Origin: Candidatus Nitrosopumilus sp.
GTDB lineage: Archaea; Thermoproteota; Nitrososphaeria; Nitrososphaerales; Nitrosopumilaceae
Assembly: GCA_018657375.1 (NCBI GenBank)
Contig: JABHXI010000067.1
Span: 1 to 17,935, forward strand
Direction: 5' to 3'
Length of the DNA stretch: 17,935 nt
Shown here: positions 1 through 6,307 of the stretch, in pieces
Position numbering within the stretch: the first letter of the stretch is position 1
Layout: each line of letters opens with the position of its first letter
Made by a program: the position numbers and the translations under genes
The notes under the pieces: model-generated
The model's input: only the letters and a program-made list of their open reading frames with translations
What the model was told of the DNA's origin: nothing
The model's database searches: none

Positions 1-857
1 CTGGAGTAAACTGTACAATTTTTCTTGCAGACTGGCACACAGTTATCAATGACAAACTAGGCGGTGACTGGGATACGATTTCTAAAGTTTCAAAATACTA
101 TCAAGATGCTTTCAAATTAGTTTGTCCAGATGCAAAAATTGTTTTAGGTTCAGAGCTATATGAAAAAAATCCAGAGTACTGGTCAGATCTTGTAAAATTT
201 ACAAAACACATGTCATTGAAAAGAACTATGAGAACTCTAACAATTATGGGACGTTCAGAAAGTGATGAAAAAATTGATGTTGCCAGATTACTTTATCCTG
301 CAATGCAAGCAGTGGATATTCATTATTTGGATGTGGATATAGCACATGCTGGAATGGATCAAAGAAAAATACACATGCTGGTTAGAGAAATATTTCCTAA
401 AATGAAATGGAAGGTTCCAGTTTCGGTTCATCATAAGCTGCTTCCAGGATTAAAAAAACAAGGAAACGAAGGGTCTGGTACTGAATTTAGTAAAATGAGT
501 AAATCAGATCCAAATTCAGGCATATTTATCCACAATACGGATGATGAAATTAGAAAGAAAATCAACAAAGCATGGTGTGATGAAGGAATAATAGAAAATA
601 ACCCCATACTAGCGATTTCCGAAACGATAATTTTTAGTAAATTTAACAAAATGAATATTGAGAGACCAGAAAAATTTGGAGGTAATTTATCATATTCAAA
701 TTACAAAGAATTAGAAAATGATTTTAAAGAAAAGAAATTGCATCCAGGGGATTTGAAACAAGCTGTTGGAAATTATTTAGTGGAAATTATATCTCCAATT
801 AGAGAGAAACTAAATCTTAGTGAAGAATTATCTGAAGCAATAAAGAAAAGTTTCTAA
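1..857 (+). CDS. tyrS: tyrosyl-tRNA synthetase, 5'-truncated by the window edge
   Basis: Class I aminoacyl-tRNA synthetase charging tRNA-Tyr in the cytoplasm. The reading frame is open from base 3, so the N-terminus with the HIGH-like motif lies upstream of the window; about 284 residues are visible. Diagnostic stretches follow the archaeal/eukaryotic TyrRS: FLADWHTVIND near the start, then MQAVDIHYLDVDIAHAGMDQRKIHML in two parts (the tyrosine/ATP pocket region), a canonical KMSKS at 492-506, and RPEKFGG followed by LHPGDLKQAV in the C-terminal helical part. An internal ATG at 210 is not the true start because homologous sequence continues upstream of it. The TAA stop (855-857) overlaps the stop of the convergent cobJ gene (854-856 on the other strand). 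The C-terminus is complete. TrpRS is the only close alternative and the DIHYLDVD motif argues against it. Confidence 0.93.
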   Translation, partial: GVNCTIFLADWHTVINDKLGGDWDTISKVSKYYQDAFKLVCPDAKIVLGSELYEKNPEYWSDLVKFTKHMSLKRTMRTLTIMGRSESDEKIDVARLLYPAMQAVDIHYLDVDIAHAGMDQRKIHMLVREIFPKMKWKVPVSVHHKLLPGLKKQGNEGSGTEFSKMSKSDPNSGIFIHNTDDEIRKKINKAWCDEGIIENNPILAISETIIFSKFNKMNIERPEKFGGNLSYSNYKELENDFKEKKLHPGDLKQAVGNYLVEIISPIREKLNLSEELSEAIKKSF

Positions 858-1654
858 ACCTTAAGATTTGGATTAGATTGTTCTTCCAAATTATATTTTG
901 ATTTGTATCCTCTTGGATTAATCATCAAATCTTTGTAAGTGTATGTTGAGGAATTACCGATAATTACAGTACTGGTCATCCCCAATTCTTCATCAAAATT
1001 AAGTAAATTTTCTAAATCCGTCATCACAATAGTTTCAGATTCTCTGTAAGCGCTTTTAATTATTGCAACAGGCGTTGTAGGTTTTCTATATTTAAGCAGA
1101 ATTTTTTGAGTATCCTGTAATTGATGAATTCTTTTTTTGCTTTTAGGATTGTAAATTACAAGTACAAAATCACCTTGTGCAGCTGACTCCACACGTTTCT
1201 GAATTATTTCCCATGGCACCATTAGATCACTCATACTAACAACAGCAAAATCAGTCATCAATGGTGAGCCAACTATTGACGCACAAGAATTTAGAGCAGA
1301 TACTCCAGGAATAATTTCCACTTTCAAACCATCAGAAGGTTCCCAACCTGTGGCAGCAAGTGTTTCATAAATTAATCCAGCCATTCCATAAATTCCAGGA
1401 TCCCCACTAGACACTAGTGAAACAATTTTTCCAGATTTTGCAAGGTCAATACACTGATGAGCTCTTTCAACTTCTTGGGTCATAGCATAACGATGAATAG
1501 TTTTGCCTCCAATCAGATCTTGAACCAAATTCACATATGTTTCATAGCCAACAATTGTATCACTTTCTGTGATTACTTCTTTAGCTCTAAACGTCATATG
1601 ATCATGATGTCCAGGCCCAACACCAACAATGTACAGTTTACCAGTCAATTTCAA
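854..1654 (-). CDS. cobJ: precorrin-3B / cobalt-precorrin-3 C17-methyltransferase
   Basis: SAM-dependent methyltransferase of the corrin ring (CobJ/CbiH family, tetrapyrrole methylase fold) in cobalamin biosynthesis. The 266-residue length suits a single-domain enzyme. Seen in the sequence: N-terminal LYIVGVGPGHHDHMT loop, DTIVGYETYV, the SSGDPGIYGMAG motif of the SAM site near residues 82-93, EIIPGVSALNS, and FVLVIYNPKSKKR. The start is apparently TTG at 1654; there is no in-frame ATG between the preceding gene and the GVGPG loop, and another TTG two codons later is an alternative. It is the last gene of a likely rpoL-tfs-pcn-aspartate kinase-cobJ transcript, 40 bases after aspartate kinase. 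Cobalamin synthesis is a known trait of ammonia-oxidising archaea (family knowledge), which fits. CobJ fits better than other tetrapyrrole methylases because of the YNPKSKKR segment. Confidence 0.9.
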   Translation of the reverse strand: MKLTGKLYIVGVGPGHHDHMTFRAKEVITESDTIVGYETYVNLVQDLIGGKTIHRYAMTQEVERAHQCIDLAKSGKIVSLVSSGDPGIYGMAGLIYETLAATGWEPSDGLKVEIIPGVSALNSCASIVGSPLMTDFAVVSMSDLMVPWEIIQKRVESAAQGDFVLVIYNPKSKKRIHQLQDTQKILLKYRKPTTPVAIIKSAYRESETIVMTDLENLLNFDEELGMTSTVIIGNSSTYTYKDLMINPRGYKSKYNLEEQSNPNLKV

Positions 1655-1694
1655 AATAATTTTTTTCTTAACTAATTTATCCGTTTAGCGTGTC

Positions 1695-3095
1695 CTAGTT
1701 GATTTTATCAAGTGTAAATGCATCATGTATTGCACGTACTGCTGTATTTGTATCAGAATTTTTTACTACTAATGCAAGATTAAGTTCGGATGAACCTTGA
1801 GTAATCATAGATACATTTACCTTATTTTTCTCAATTGCTGTAAAAACTTTTGATGCAACACCAACTGTTCCTCTCATTCCAGAACCAATTAATGCAATAA
1901 TAGACACTCCGGTAGTAACTTCTAATTTTTTAATGATTTTTCCTAAGAGATCCATTTCCAATATGCTAACAGCTTTATCAAGATCAGTATTTTTTACTAC
2001 AATTGTAATACTTGATTCAGAAGGGTTTTGAGAAATCATCATAACATTAATTTCAGCTTTTGCTAAAGTTGCAAATATTTTAGATGCAGTTCCAGGCGTT
2101 CCAATCTGCCCATTCTGAATATCTATTAGTCCATTATTACGAATATTACTGACACATTTTACAGTATTTTTTACAGATGCTGAAGGTGATGCACTTACTA
2201 AAGTTCCCTCATTATTTGTCATAAGAGAACTTCTAATTTTCATGGGGATTTTTTTTGTCAATAGAGGCTCAAATGTTCTTGGATGAATTTGTTTTGCACC
2301 AAACAAAGCCATTTCAATTGCTTCAACATATGAGACTTCTTTGAGTAACTTTGCATTTTTAACAATTTTTGGATCTGCAGTCATTAGTCCATCAACATCA
2401 CTCATTAACCAAATTTCATCTGCTTTGATACAAGAACCAACTATAGTTGCTGAATAATCAGAACCCCCTCTACCAAATGTAGTTGTATGACCATGTTGAT
2501 CTGCACCTGAAAAGCCTCCAATTACAGGAATTACTTTTTTAGAAAATAAATTATCAATGCTTTTTGATACTCTCAATCTAGTTGTATCTATAAGTGGTTT
2601 TGATTCACCAAAATTGGAATCAGTTACAATACCTACTTCCTTACCAGTTAAGGAGATTGATTTTTTTGATAAATCATTAATTGCTGCTGCAATTAATTTT
2701 ATAGATAATCTCTCACCAAACGAAATTAAATAATCCATTGATCTGGATGTTACTTCTCCTAACAAGACTAAACCATCTATCAATGCAAGTAGTTCTGTAA
2801 AATCTTCATTTAATTTTACTAATAATTTTTTTTGAATGTCAGATTTTTTGATAGTTTGTTTTGCTAATTGGTTATGTCGATTGATGATTTTTGAGGCAAG
2901 TTGTTCTGCCTTGGATTTATTTTCTTTTTTTATAGATTCAGATATTTCGATTAGATCATCAGTAGTTCCACTTGTTGCAGAGCAAACTATTGCAATTTGG
3001 TGTTTTTTGGATAGTGTACTAACATGCTTACATATTGTGTGAATGTTTTTTGTATTGGAGATTGAGGTTCCACCATATTTTAAAACTAGTTTCAA
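1695..3095 (-). CDS. lysC: aspartate kinase with two C-terminal ACT domains
   Basis: Phosphorylates aspartate, the first step toward lysine, threonine and methionine. The 466-residue protein opens with the KYGGTS nucleotide-binding signature (residues 6-11), has the aspartate/ATP region GFSGAD...TTTFGRGGSDYSA around residues 193-215, and DVDGLMTADP shortly after. Two ACT-type segments fill the C-terminal third: one starts near LIDIQNGQIGTPG and the other near VSIIALIGSGMRG, each with an alternating-strand pattern ending in an LVVKN/IVVKN motif. They suggest feedback control by an amino-acid end product, though the effector cannot be read from the sequence. No homoserine dehydrogenase domain is fused. 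The start is TTG at 3095; an in-frame stop lies just upstream and no ATG occurs before KYGGTS. Located 35 bases after pcn and 40 bases before cobJ on the same strand. Confidence 0.95.
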   Translation of the reverse strand: MKLVLKYGGTSISNTKNIHTICKHVSTLSKKHQIAIVCSATSGTTDDLIEISESIKKENKSKAEQLASKIINRHNQLAKQTIKKSDIQKKLLVKLNEDFTELLALIDGLVLLGEVTSRSMDYLISFGERLSIKLIAAAINDLSKKSISLTGKEVGIVTDSNFGESKPLIDTTRLRVSKSIDNLFSKKVIPVIGGFSGADQHGHTTTFGRGGSDYSATIVGSCIKADEIWLMSDVDGLMTADPKIVKNAKLLKEVSYVEAIEMALFGAKQIHPRTFEPLLTKKIPMKIRSSLMTNNEGTLVSASPSASVKNTVKCVSNIRNNGLIDIQNGQIGTPGTASKIFATLAKAEINVMMISQNPSESSITIVVKNTDLDKAVSILEMDLLGKIIKKLEVTTGVSIIALIGSGMRGTVGVASKVFTAIEKNKVNVSMITQGSSELNLALVVKNSDTNTAVRAIHDAFTLDKIN

Positions 3096-3130
3096 TTCAA
3101 ACTAACTAAATTATTCAATCTTTAAATGCT

Positions 3131-3877
3131 TTAAGTTTCGACTCGTGGAGCAAGATAAAAGTGGATTCTGCCTATATTTGCAACCTTAAATTCAATTCTA
3201 AGCGGTTTTGCGCTTGAAAATTCACATGTGATAAATCCAGCATTGCTGCCTACTGCTTTAACTACAGGATTAAGATATTCAAGGCTGTAAGTACCAACAC
3301 TATCTGCTTTTGAAGAAATTTCTTCAATATCTTCAGCTTCTTTGTCCAATTCAATAATTACTTCACCAGAATCACCTTTTCCTGAAAAATCACCCTTAGA
3401 ATCAGATGTATTGATGGTTAGATAGTCAGATACAACTTGGACATCACCAAGAATCTTATCAAATTTTGAGGAGGTTAAAACAATTTTTGAATCGTATGGA
3501 ATTTTTGGTAATGGCGTATCAGTTGCAGAACTTTCAATTAAGCGAATTTTATATTTTTTATTTTTTCCAACTGTTACAAGTAACATTTTTTCTTCGGAAA
3601 TACTGATTTCAATACTATCTTTTTTGTCTGCTCGTTTGATAAGTTTAGAAAATTCATCTATTCTAACTCCAAATTTAACATCACTATCACATTCATATTT
3701 TTCAAATGCTGAATTTGGCCAGGATATGTCAATAAGGGCAACGTGAGACGGATCCATTCCTCTAAAAGTAATTCCCTCAGCTGTTGCAACAAAAGTTGCT
3801 TCTTCAACTAGTGTAGAGATTGCAGAAATTATGGCTTTCAGATCATCTGAACCACTTGTTTTTGCACCAAAAGTCAA
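3131..3877 (-). CDS. pcn: DNA polymerase sliding clamp (PCNA)
   Basis: Ring-forming sliding clamp that tethers DNA polymerase, FEN1, ligase and other PIP-box proteins to DNA. Length (248 aa) is typical for archaeal/eukaryotic PCNA. Recognisable segments: LVEEATFVATAEGITFRGMDPS (split: residues about 22-43), with the GMDPSHVALIDI core of the first domain; the interdomain region around residues 120-130; and the C-terminal YLAPRVE tail against which PIP boxes dock. Start is TTG at 3877. Reading upstream in frame there is no ATG before a TAA at 3905-3907, and the TTG gives an N-terminus of normal PCNA length. It sits 34 bases downstream of tfs and 35 upstream of aspartate kinase. Only one clamp gene is in the window, so whether the ring is homo- or heterotrimeric cannot be judged. 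Confidence 0.96.
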   Translation of the reverse strand: MTFGAKTSGSDDLKAIISAISTLVEEATFVATAEGITFRGMDPSHVALIDISWPNSAFEKYECDSDVKFGVRIDEFSKLIKRADKKDSIEISISEEKMLLVTVGKNKKYKIRLIESSATDTPLPKIPYDSKIVLTSSKFDKILGDVQVVSDYLTINTSDSKGDFSGKGDSGEVIIELDKEAEDIEEISSKADSVGTYSLEYLNPVVKAVGSNAGFITCEFSSAKPLRIEFKVANIGRIHFYLAPRVET

Positions 3878-3911
3878 TTCATTTTTCTTGACTATAAGTT
3901 CCAGTTAAACC

Positions 3912-4229
3912 TTATGTGTAATCACGCCAAGTGTATTTACATTTTTGACAACGATAAAATCGAGTTGTTGGTTCATCTGCACTTCTAGTTTGAAACATCC
4001 AAGCTACTGCTTGATCATGTCCACATTTTTCGCAATCAATCTTTATTGTAGGATTAGTATCTTCACCTTCATCGCCTTCAAAAGCAAGAAGTGAAAAATC
4101 AGGTTCATCTTCAGAAATAATTTTTTTCTTTTTTGTTGATTTTTCTCCTTCAGCGTAACCGCATTTTGAACATTCAAGGCCAGAATCACCTTTTTTTAGT
4201 TTAACCTCACATTTGGGGCAAAATTTCAA
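3912..4229 (-). CDS. tfs: transcription factor S (TFIIS/RPB9-like cleavage factor)
   Basis: Small two-zinc-ribbon protein that reactivates backtracked archaeal RNA polymerase by stimulating transcript cleavage. In 105 residues it shows an N-terminal ribbon with C4, C7, C20, C23 (CPKC...CSKC), an acidic/lysine-rich linker, and a C-terminal ribbon with C66, C69, C94, C97 (CEKC...CQKC). The catalytic hairpin RSADEP carries the invariant acidic pair D85-E86, so this is a cleavage-competent TFS by family rules and not an inactive RPB9 paralogue. The start is TTG at 4229, directly before the K-F-C-P-K motif; no ATG is available. It follows the rpoL stop by 6 bases and was presumably co-transcribed with it, pairing a polymerase subunit with its elongation factor. 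Confidence 0.95.
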   Translation of the reverse strand: MKFCPKCEVKLKKGDSGLECSKCGYAEGEKSTKKKKIISEDEPDFSLLAFEGDEGEDTNPTIKIDCEKCGHDQAVAWMFQTRSADEPTTRFYRCQKCKYTWRDYT

Positions 4230-4235
4230 TCTAAT

Positions 4236-4508
4236 TTACCCTAATTTTGAAATAAATAATTGTTTAAATTCTTCTGCCATTTTTATTGAAGATTCCGTTG
4301 ATTTTTTAACTTCAGATAACGGTTTTGTACTAGAATTAATTCTCATCCAACATTCATTAGTTAACGGATGTTTGATAATTACGCCTGCAAAATCAACATT
4401 TGAAGCCTTTAGAAGTTCATGTTGGATAATGTATAATATTCCAATATCAGTTTCTGTGATAGAAATAGTCATTTCTTTGGCTTCTGAACTGATAACTTGC
4501 GCATCCAT
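4236..4508 (-). CDS. rpoL: DNA-directed RNA polymerase subunit L (Rpb11/RpoL)
   Basis: Assembly subunit that pairs with Rpo3 (RpoD), equivalent to one copy of the bacterial alpha N-terminal domain. The 90-residue size is normal. The fold signature is visible as TDIGILYIIQHELLK followed by NVDFAGVIIKHPLTNECWMRI, corresponding to the conserved helix and the V-x-F-A-G-Y-x-x-x-H-P-L segment of the family, then a long C-terminal helix (SEVKKSTESSIKMAEEFKQLF). Start is ATG at 4508, and a TATA-like element centred about 29 bases upstream predicts an almost leaderless mRNA. It is the first gene of the tfs-pcn-aspartate kinase-cobJ series and the only one of the five that begins with ATG. Confidence 0.92.
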   Translation of the reverse strand: MDAQVISSEAKEMTISITETDIGILYIIQHELLKASNVDFAGVIIKHPLTNECWMRINSSTKPLSEVKKSTESSIKMAEEFKQLFISKLG

Positions 4509-4533
4509 GTATTCAGAAAAGGCACTTATTGCG

Positions 4534-4541
4534 GATATAAA
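4534..4541 (-). promoter_or_regulatory. TATA-box candidate for rpoL, possibly shared with the divergent gene
   Basis: The minus strand reads TTTATATC here, centred about 29 bases before the rpoL ATG, so transcription would start roughly 3 bases before the start codon. The plus strand reads GATATAAA, centred about 22 bases before the ATG of the divergent 178-aa gene, a little close for a standard archaeal promoter. Only 50 bases separate the two start codons, so the same box or overlapping boxes must serve both. This is pattern matching without mapped transcripts. Confidence 0.5.
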
Positions 4542-4558
4542 TCATATGAACAGGAACA

Positions 4559-5095
4559 ATGGCAGAAAGCAAAATATCAGAAATAACACTAGTAAAATCC
4601 AAGGAGGAGTACTCATCTGATGAAAATATTGAGATAAATGTCCAATTTTCAATTCAAGGTGATATAAGAAATTCGTTCAATGAAGCAAATTGGACTAAAT
4701 CATACAATAACAACGATGTTTCAATGAAGTTGAAATACGGTGTAAAATTGACATCGGGCGGATTTAGAAAGAAGGGATTGGGAAAGATTGTAGATTCATA
4801 CCGAAAAGCTGCGATTTTCTGGACAAGAAATCCAAAATTAGTCAATCCAATGAAAGATAGAAGAATTTGGGTTCAAATAGCAAAAAACTTTGAACCGTTT
4901 ATCAGACTTACTGAAGAAGAAGTAAGAGAAGAATTCTTTGATTTTAATGAGAAATTTGTTTTCAAAGCATCTGATTTAGGAAAAGGTAAACACAAGATCG
5001 GAGCTGAAGCATTTTCATCATGGCAAAAACACGATTATACGGAACCTGGAAGTATCAAAAATAGTTCTAATGAAATTGAAGTCATAATCAATTAG
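4559..5095 (+). CDS. conserved-looking orphan protein, 178 aa, unknown function
   Basis: I do not recognise the family. The protein has no signal peptide, membrane segment, cysteine cluster or nucleotide-binding motif. It is hydrophilic and starts with a beta-rich segment (ISEITLVKSKEEYSSDENIEINVQF) followed by a basic stretch around residues 60-100 (GFRKKGLGKIVDSYRKAAIF). Near the end, KHKIGAEAFSSWQKHDYTEPG followed by EIEVIIN reads like the closing strands of a beta-sandwich, so an immunoglobulin-like or arrestin-like fold is conceivable. Start is ATG at 4559, 50 bases from the divergent rpoL start. Two tiny paralogous genes follow on the same strand after 31 and 10 bases and may be co-transcribed. 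Codon use resembles the neighbours, so there is no sign of recent transfer. Confidence 0.75.
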   Translation: MAESKISEITLVKSKEEYSSDENIEINVQFSIQGDIRNSFNEANWTKSYNNNDVSMKLKYGVKLTSGGFRKKGLGKIVDSYRKAAIFWTRNPKLVNPMKDRRIWVQIAKNFEPFIRLTEEEVREEFFDFNEKFVFKASDLGKGKHKIGAEAFSSWQKHDYTEPGSIKNSSNEIEVIIN

Positions 5096-5126
5096 GGATA
5101 TAAGGAACTTTTTTCTTGAATCAGTA

Positions 5127-5279
5127 ATGGCAAAATATGACGGTCTATTAGGACAACCAATTCTTGAAGTCGAAGAACCGGATAAAGATGGAGGTATTAC
5201 CTTTATCTTTAAAGATAACAGGTTTATGTTTATCAAACCAGTTGATGGAAAAATTGAGACCATATCAATTCCAGAATAG
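5127..5279 (+). CDS. small protein, 50 aa, first of a tandem paralogous pair
   Basis: ATG at 5127 opens a 50-residue frame closed by TAG at 5277-5279. The product (starting MAKYDGLLGQ, then EVEEPDKDGG around residues 14-23) aligns without gaps to the product of the next gene: M1, K3, Y4, D5, V15, E16, P18, D19, G22, G23, T25, F28, N31, I36, K37, V39, D40, G41 and K42 are identical, about 19 of 48 positions, with many conservative changes besides. That conservation shows it is a real gene and not a chance frame. Prediction by eye: a small all-beta protein (ITFIFKDNRFMFIKPVDGKI) with acidic turns. No known family recognised. The gap to the second gene is 10 bases. Confidence 0.8.
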   Translation: MAKYDGLLGQPILEVEEPDKDGGITFIFKDNRFMFIKPVDGKIETISIPE

Positions 5280-5289
5280 GTGATCATGA

Positions 5290-5436
5290 ATGGAAAAATA
5301 TGATCAAATTAAAATGTTAGAATTGGTAAAGGTTGAAGATCCAGATGCTGAAGGTGGATTAACTTTGTACTTTCAAGAAAATAAAACGTTAAAAATTAAA
5401 AACGTTGATGGAAAATTAGTTTCAGATTGGGTTTAA
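5290..5436 (+). CDS. small protein, 48 aa, second of a tandem paralogous pair
   Basis: ATG at 5290 and TAA at 5434-5436 delimit a 48-residue protein starting MEKYDQIKML, with KVEDPDAEGGLTLYF and IKNVDGKL matching the preceding 50-aa product position by position. The shared pattern is M-x-K-Y-D, then V-E-[ED]-P-D-x-x-G-G-[IL]-T-x-x-F, then N-[RK], then I-K-x-V-D-G-K. A competing ATG at 5286 gives only five codons before a stop. The stop lies one base from the end of the convergent phosphatase gene. The function is unknown; the even acidic/hydrophobic alternation suggests a compact beta sheet. Confidence 0.8.
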   Translation: MEKYDQIKMLELVKVEDPDAEGGLTLYFQENKTLKIKNVDGKLVSDWV

Positions 5437-5437
5437 A

Positions 5438-5932
5438 CTAATTTCTTACATATTTTTCATAATAACTTATTGCTAATTCCTGTACATCAGATTGAATAGA
5501 ACCTGGTCTTTCATCTCTAATTTTTTTAATTGCCTGAATAGCCGAAAGTTTTTTGTATTTTATAAAATAACATGCAAGAATTGTTCCAGCTCTTCCCAAT
5601 CCAGCAGCACAATGAACCATCACTGATTGGTTATTTTGAATTTGGTTTTGAATAAATTCAACAGCAGAATCTATTTCTTCCATATTTGGAGCATGAAAGT
5701 CAGCTGTTGGTATATGCAGATAATCAATCTTTTGAGTCCAATCACCAGGTAATGATTTTTCAGTCATAGTTACAATAGATTTTACTCCTTGGGTTAGAAG
5801 CCACTCAAATTCATCCAAAGATGTAGGAATTCCAGAACCAGCCAATTTTTCATCAATTAACCAAGAAAAATTAGTAGGTTTTTTTGTAATTTTACCATGA
5901 ACTTTTCTCCAAATATTACCAGGTTTACTCAT
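5438..5932 (-). CDS. dual-specificity protein phosphatase, DUSP23-like
   Basis: Cysteine-dependent phosphatase. Numbered from the ATG at 5932 (164 aa), the active-site loop HCAAGLGRAGT gives nucleophile C108 and phosphate-binding R114, and D78 in the DFHAPN loop is placed to be the general acid. Beyond the active site the match to the eukaryotic DUSP23/VHZ layout is unusually full: NFSWLIDEKLAGSGIP near the N-terminus, LLTQGVKSIVTMTE, then ILACYFIKYKKL, and RPGSIQSDVQE near the C-terminus. No signal or membrane segment, so cytoplasmic. A TTG two codons further upstream (5938) is possible, but the ATG is preferred. It ends one base from the convergent 48-aa gene. Substrate (phosphoprotein, phosphoinositide or nucleotide) cannot be told from sequence. 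Confidence 0.9.
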   Translation of the reverse strand: MSKPGNIWRKVHGKITKKPTNFSWLIDEKLAGSGIPTSLDEFEWLLTQGVKSIVTMTEKSLPGDWTQKIDYLHIPTADFHAPNMEEIDSAVEFIQNQIQNNQSVMVHCAAGLGRAGTILACYFIKYKKLSAIQAIKKIRDERPGSIQSDVQELAISYYEKYVRN

Positions 5933-6014
5933 TAACAAATAATTATATCTACTACATTTTTAGCATTGCGAAATAATATTTATTAAAAAATAAAAAATCT
6001 AAATTTTAAATTAT

Positions 6015-6030
6015 GAAAAGTTAAATACTC
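6015..6030 (+). promoter_or_regulatory. BRE/TATA promoter candidate for the RAM-domain gene
   Basis: GAAAAG followed by TTAAATACTC matches the usual archaeal pattern of a purine-rich BRE next to a TATA box. The box is centred about 25 bases before the ATG at 6050, so the mRNA would be leaderless or nearly so. Assigned by pattern only. Confidence 0.5.
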
Positions 6031-6049
6031 TTTTAATGAAAAACTGGTT

Positions 6050-6307
6050 ATGCCTACTGCGTATGTTTTATTAAATTCAGATTTGGGATCAGACGTGTCA
6101 ATAATTGCAGAAATAAAAGAAAAACTCGTAAATGAAGATGTAAAATTTGATGTTAGAGGCGTGTACGGAGTATACGACATAGTTTTAAAATTAACATCAG
6201 ATGATGCTGAAAAATTGCGTGCATTAATCACTAATAAAATTAGAAAAATCAGTAGAGTTCAATCAACATTAACTATGATTGTAATAGAAGAGCAAGAAAA
6301 TCTATAG
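6050..6307 (+). CDS. stand-alone Lrp/AsnC ligand-binding (RAM) domain protein
   Basis: 85-residue protein consisting of the alpha/beta RAM domain found C-terminal in Lrp/AsnC regulators, without a helix-turn-helix. Visible elements: first strand MPTAYVLLNSDLG, helix VSIIAEIKEKLVN, then VKFDVRGVYGVYDIVLKL (the V-x-G-x-[YH]-D core of the ligand-binding fold), helix DDAEKLRALITNKIRKI, and the closing strand VQSTLTMIVIEE. Family members of this size (SraA/stand-alone RAM type) form oligomers that bind amino acids and may modulate full-length Lrp proteins; that role is inference here. The start is the ATG at 6050 behind a good TATA element. The stop codon shares the palindrome CTATAG (6302-6307) with the stop of the convergent aminotransferase-like gene. 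Confidence 0.88.
   Translation: MPTAYVLLNSDLGSDVSIIAEIKEKLVNEDVKFDVRGVYGVYDIVLKLTSDDAEKLRALITNKIRKISRVQSTLTMIVIEEQENL

Noticed and set aside
210..857. tyrS starting at the internal ATG at 210
   Set aside because: The same frame is open to the window edge and encodes conserved TyrRS sequence (FLADWHTVIND) upstream, so the gene is truncated by the window.
4213..4620. 135-aa plus-strand frame across rpoL and its promoter
   Set aside because: It is antisense to two clear genes (tfs start and all of rpoL), has no recognisable domain, and runs out of frame into the 178-aa gene.
5018..5287. 89-aa minus-strand frame over the first small gene
   Set aside because: The plus-strand 50-aa frame is supported by its paralogue next door, while the antisense frame has no such support.
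5939..6049. RNA gene in the 111-base divergent gap
   Set aside because: Only AT-rich promoter-like sequence; no stem-loop set resembling a tRNA, C/D box or other known RNA.
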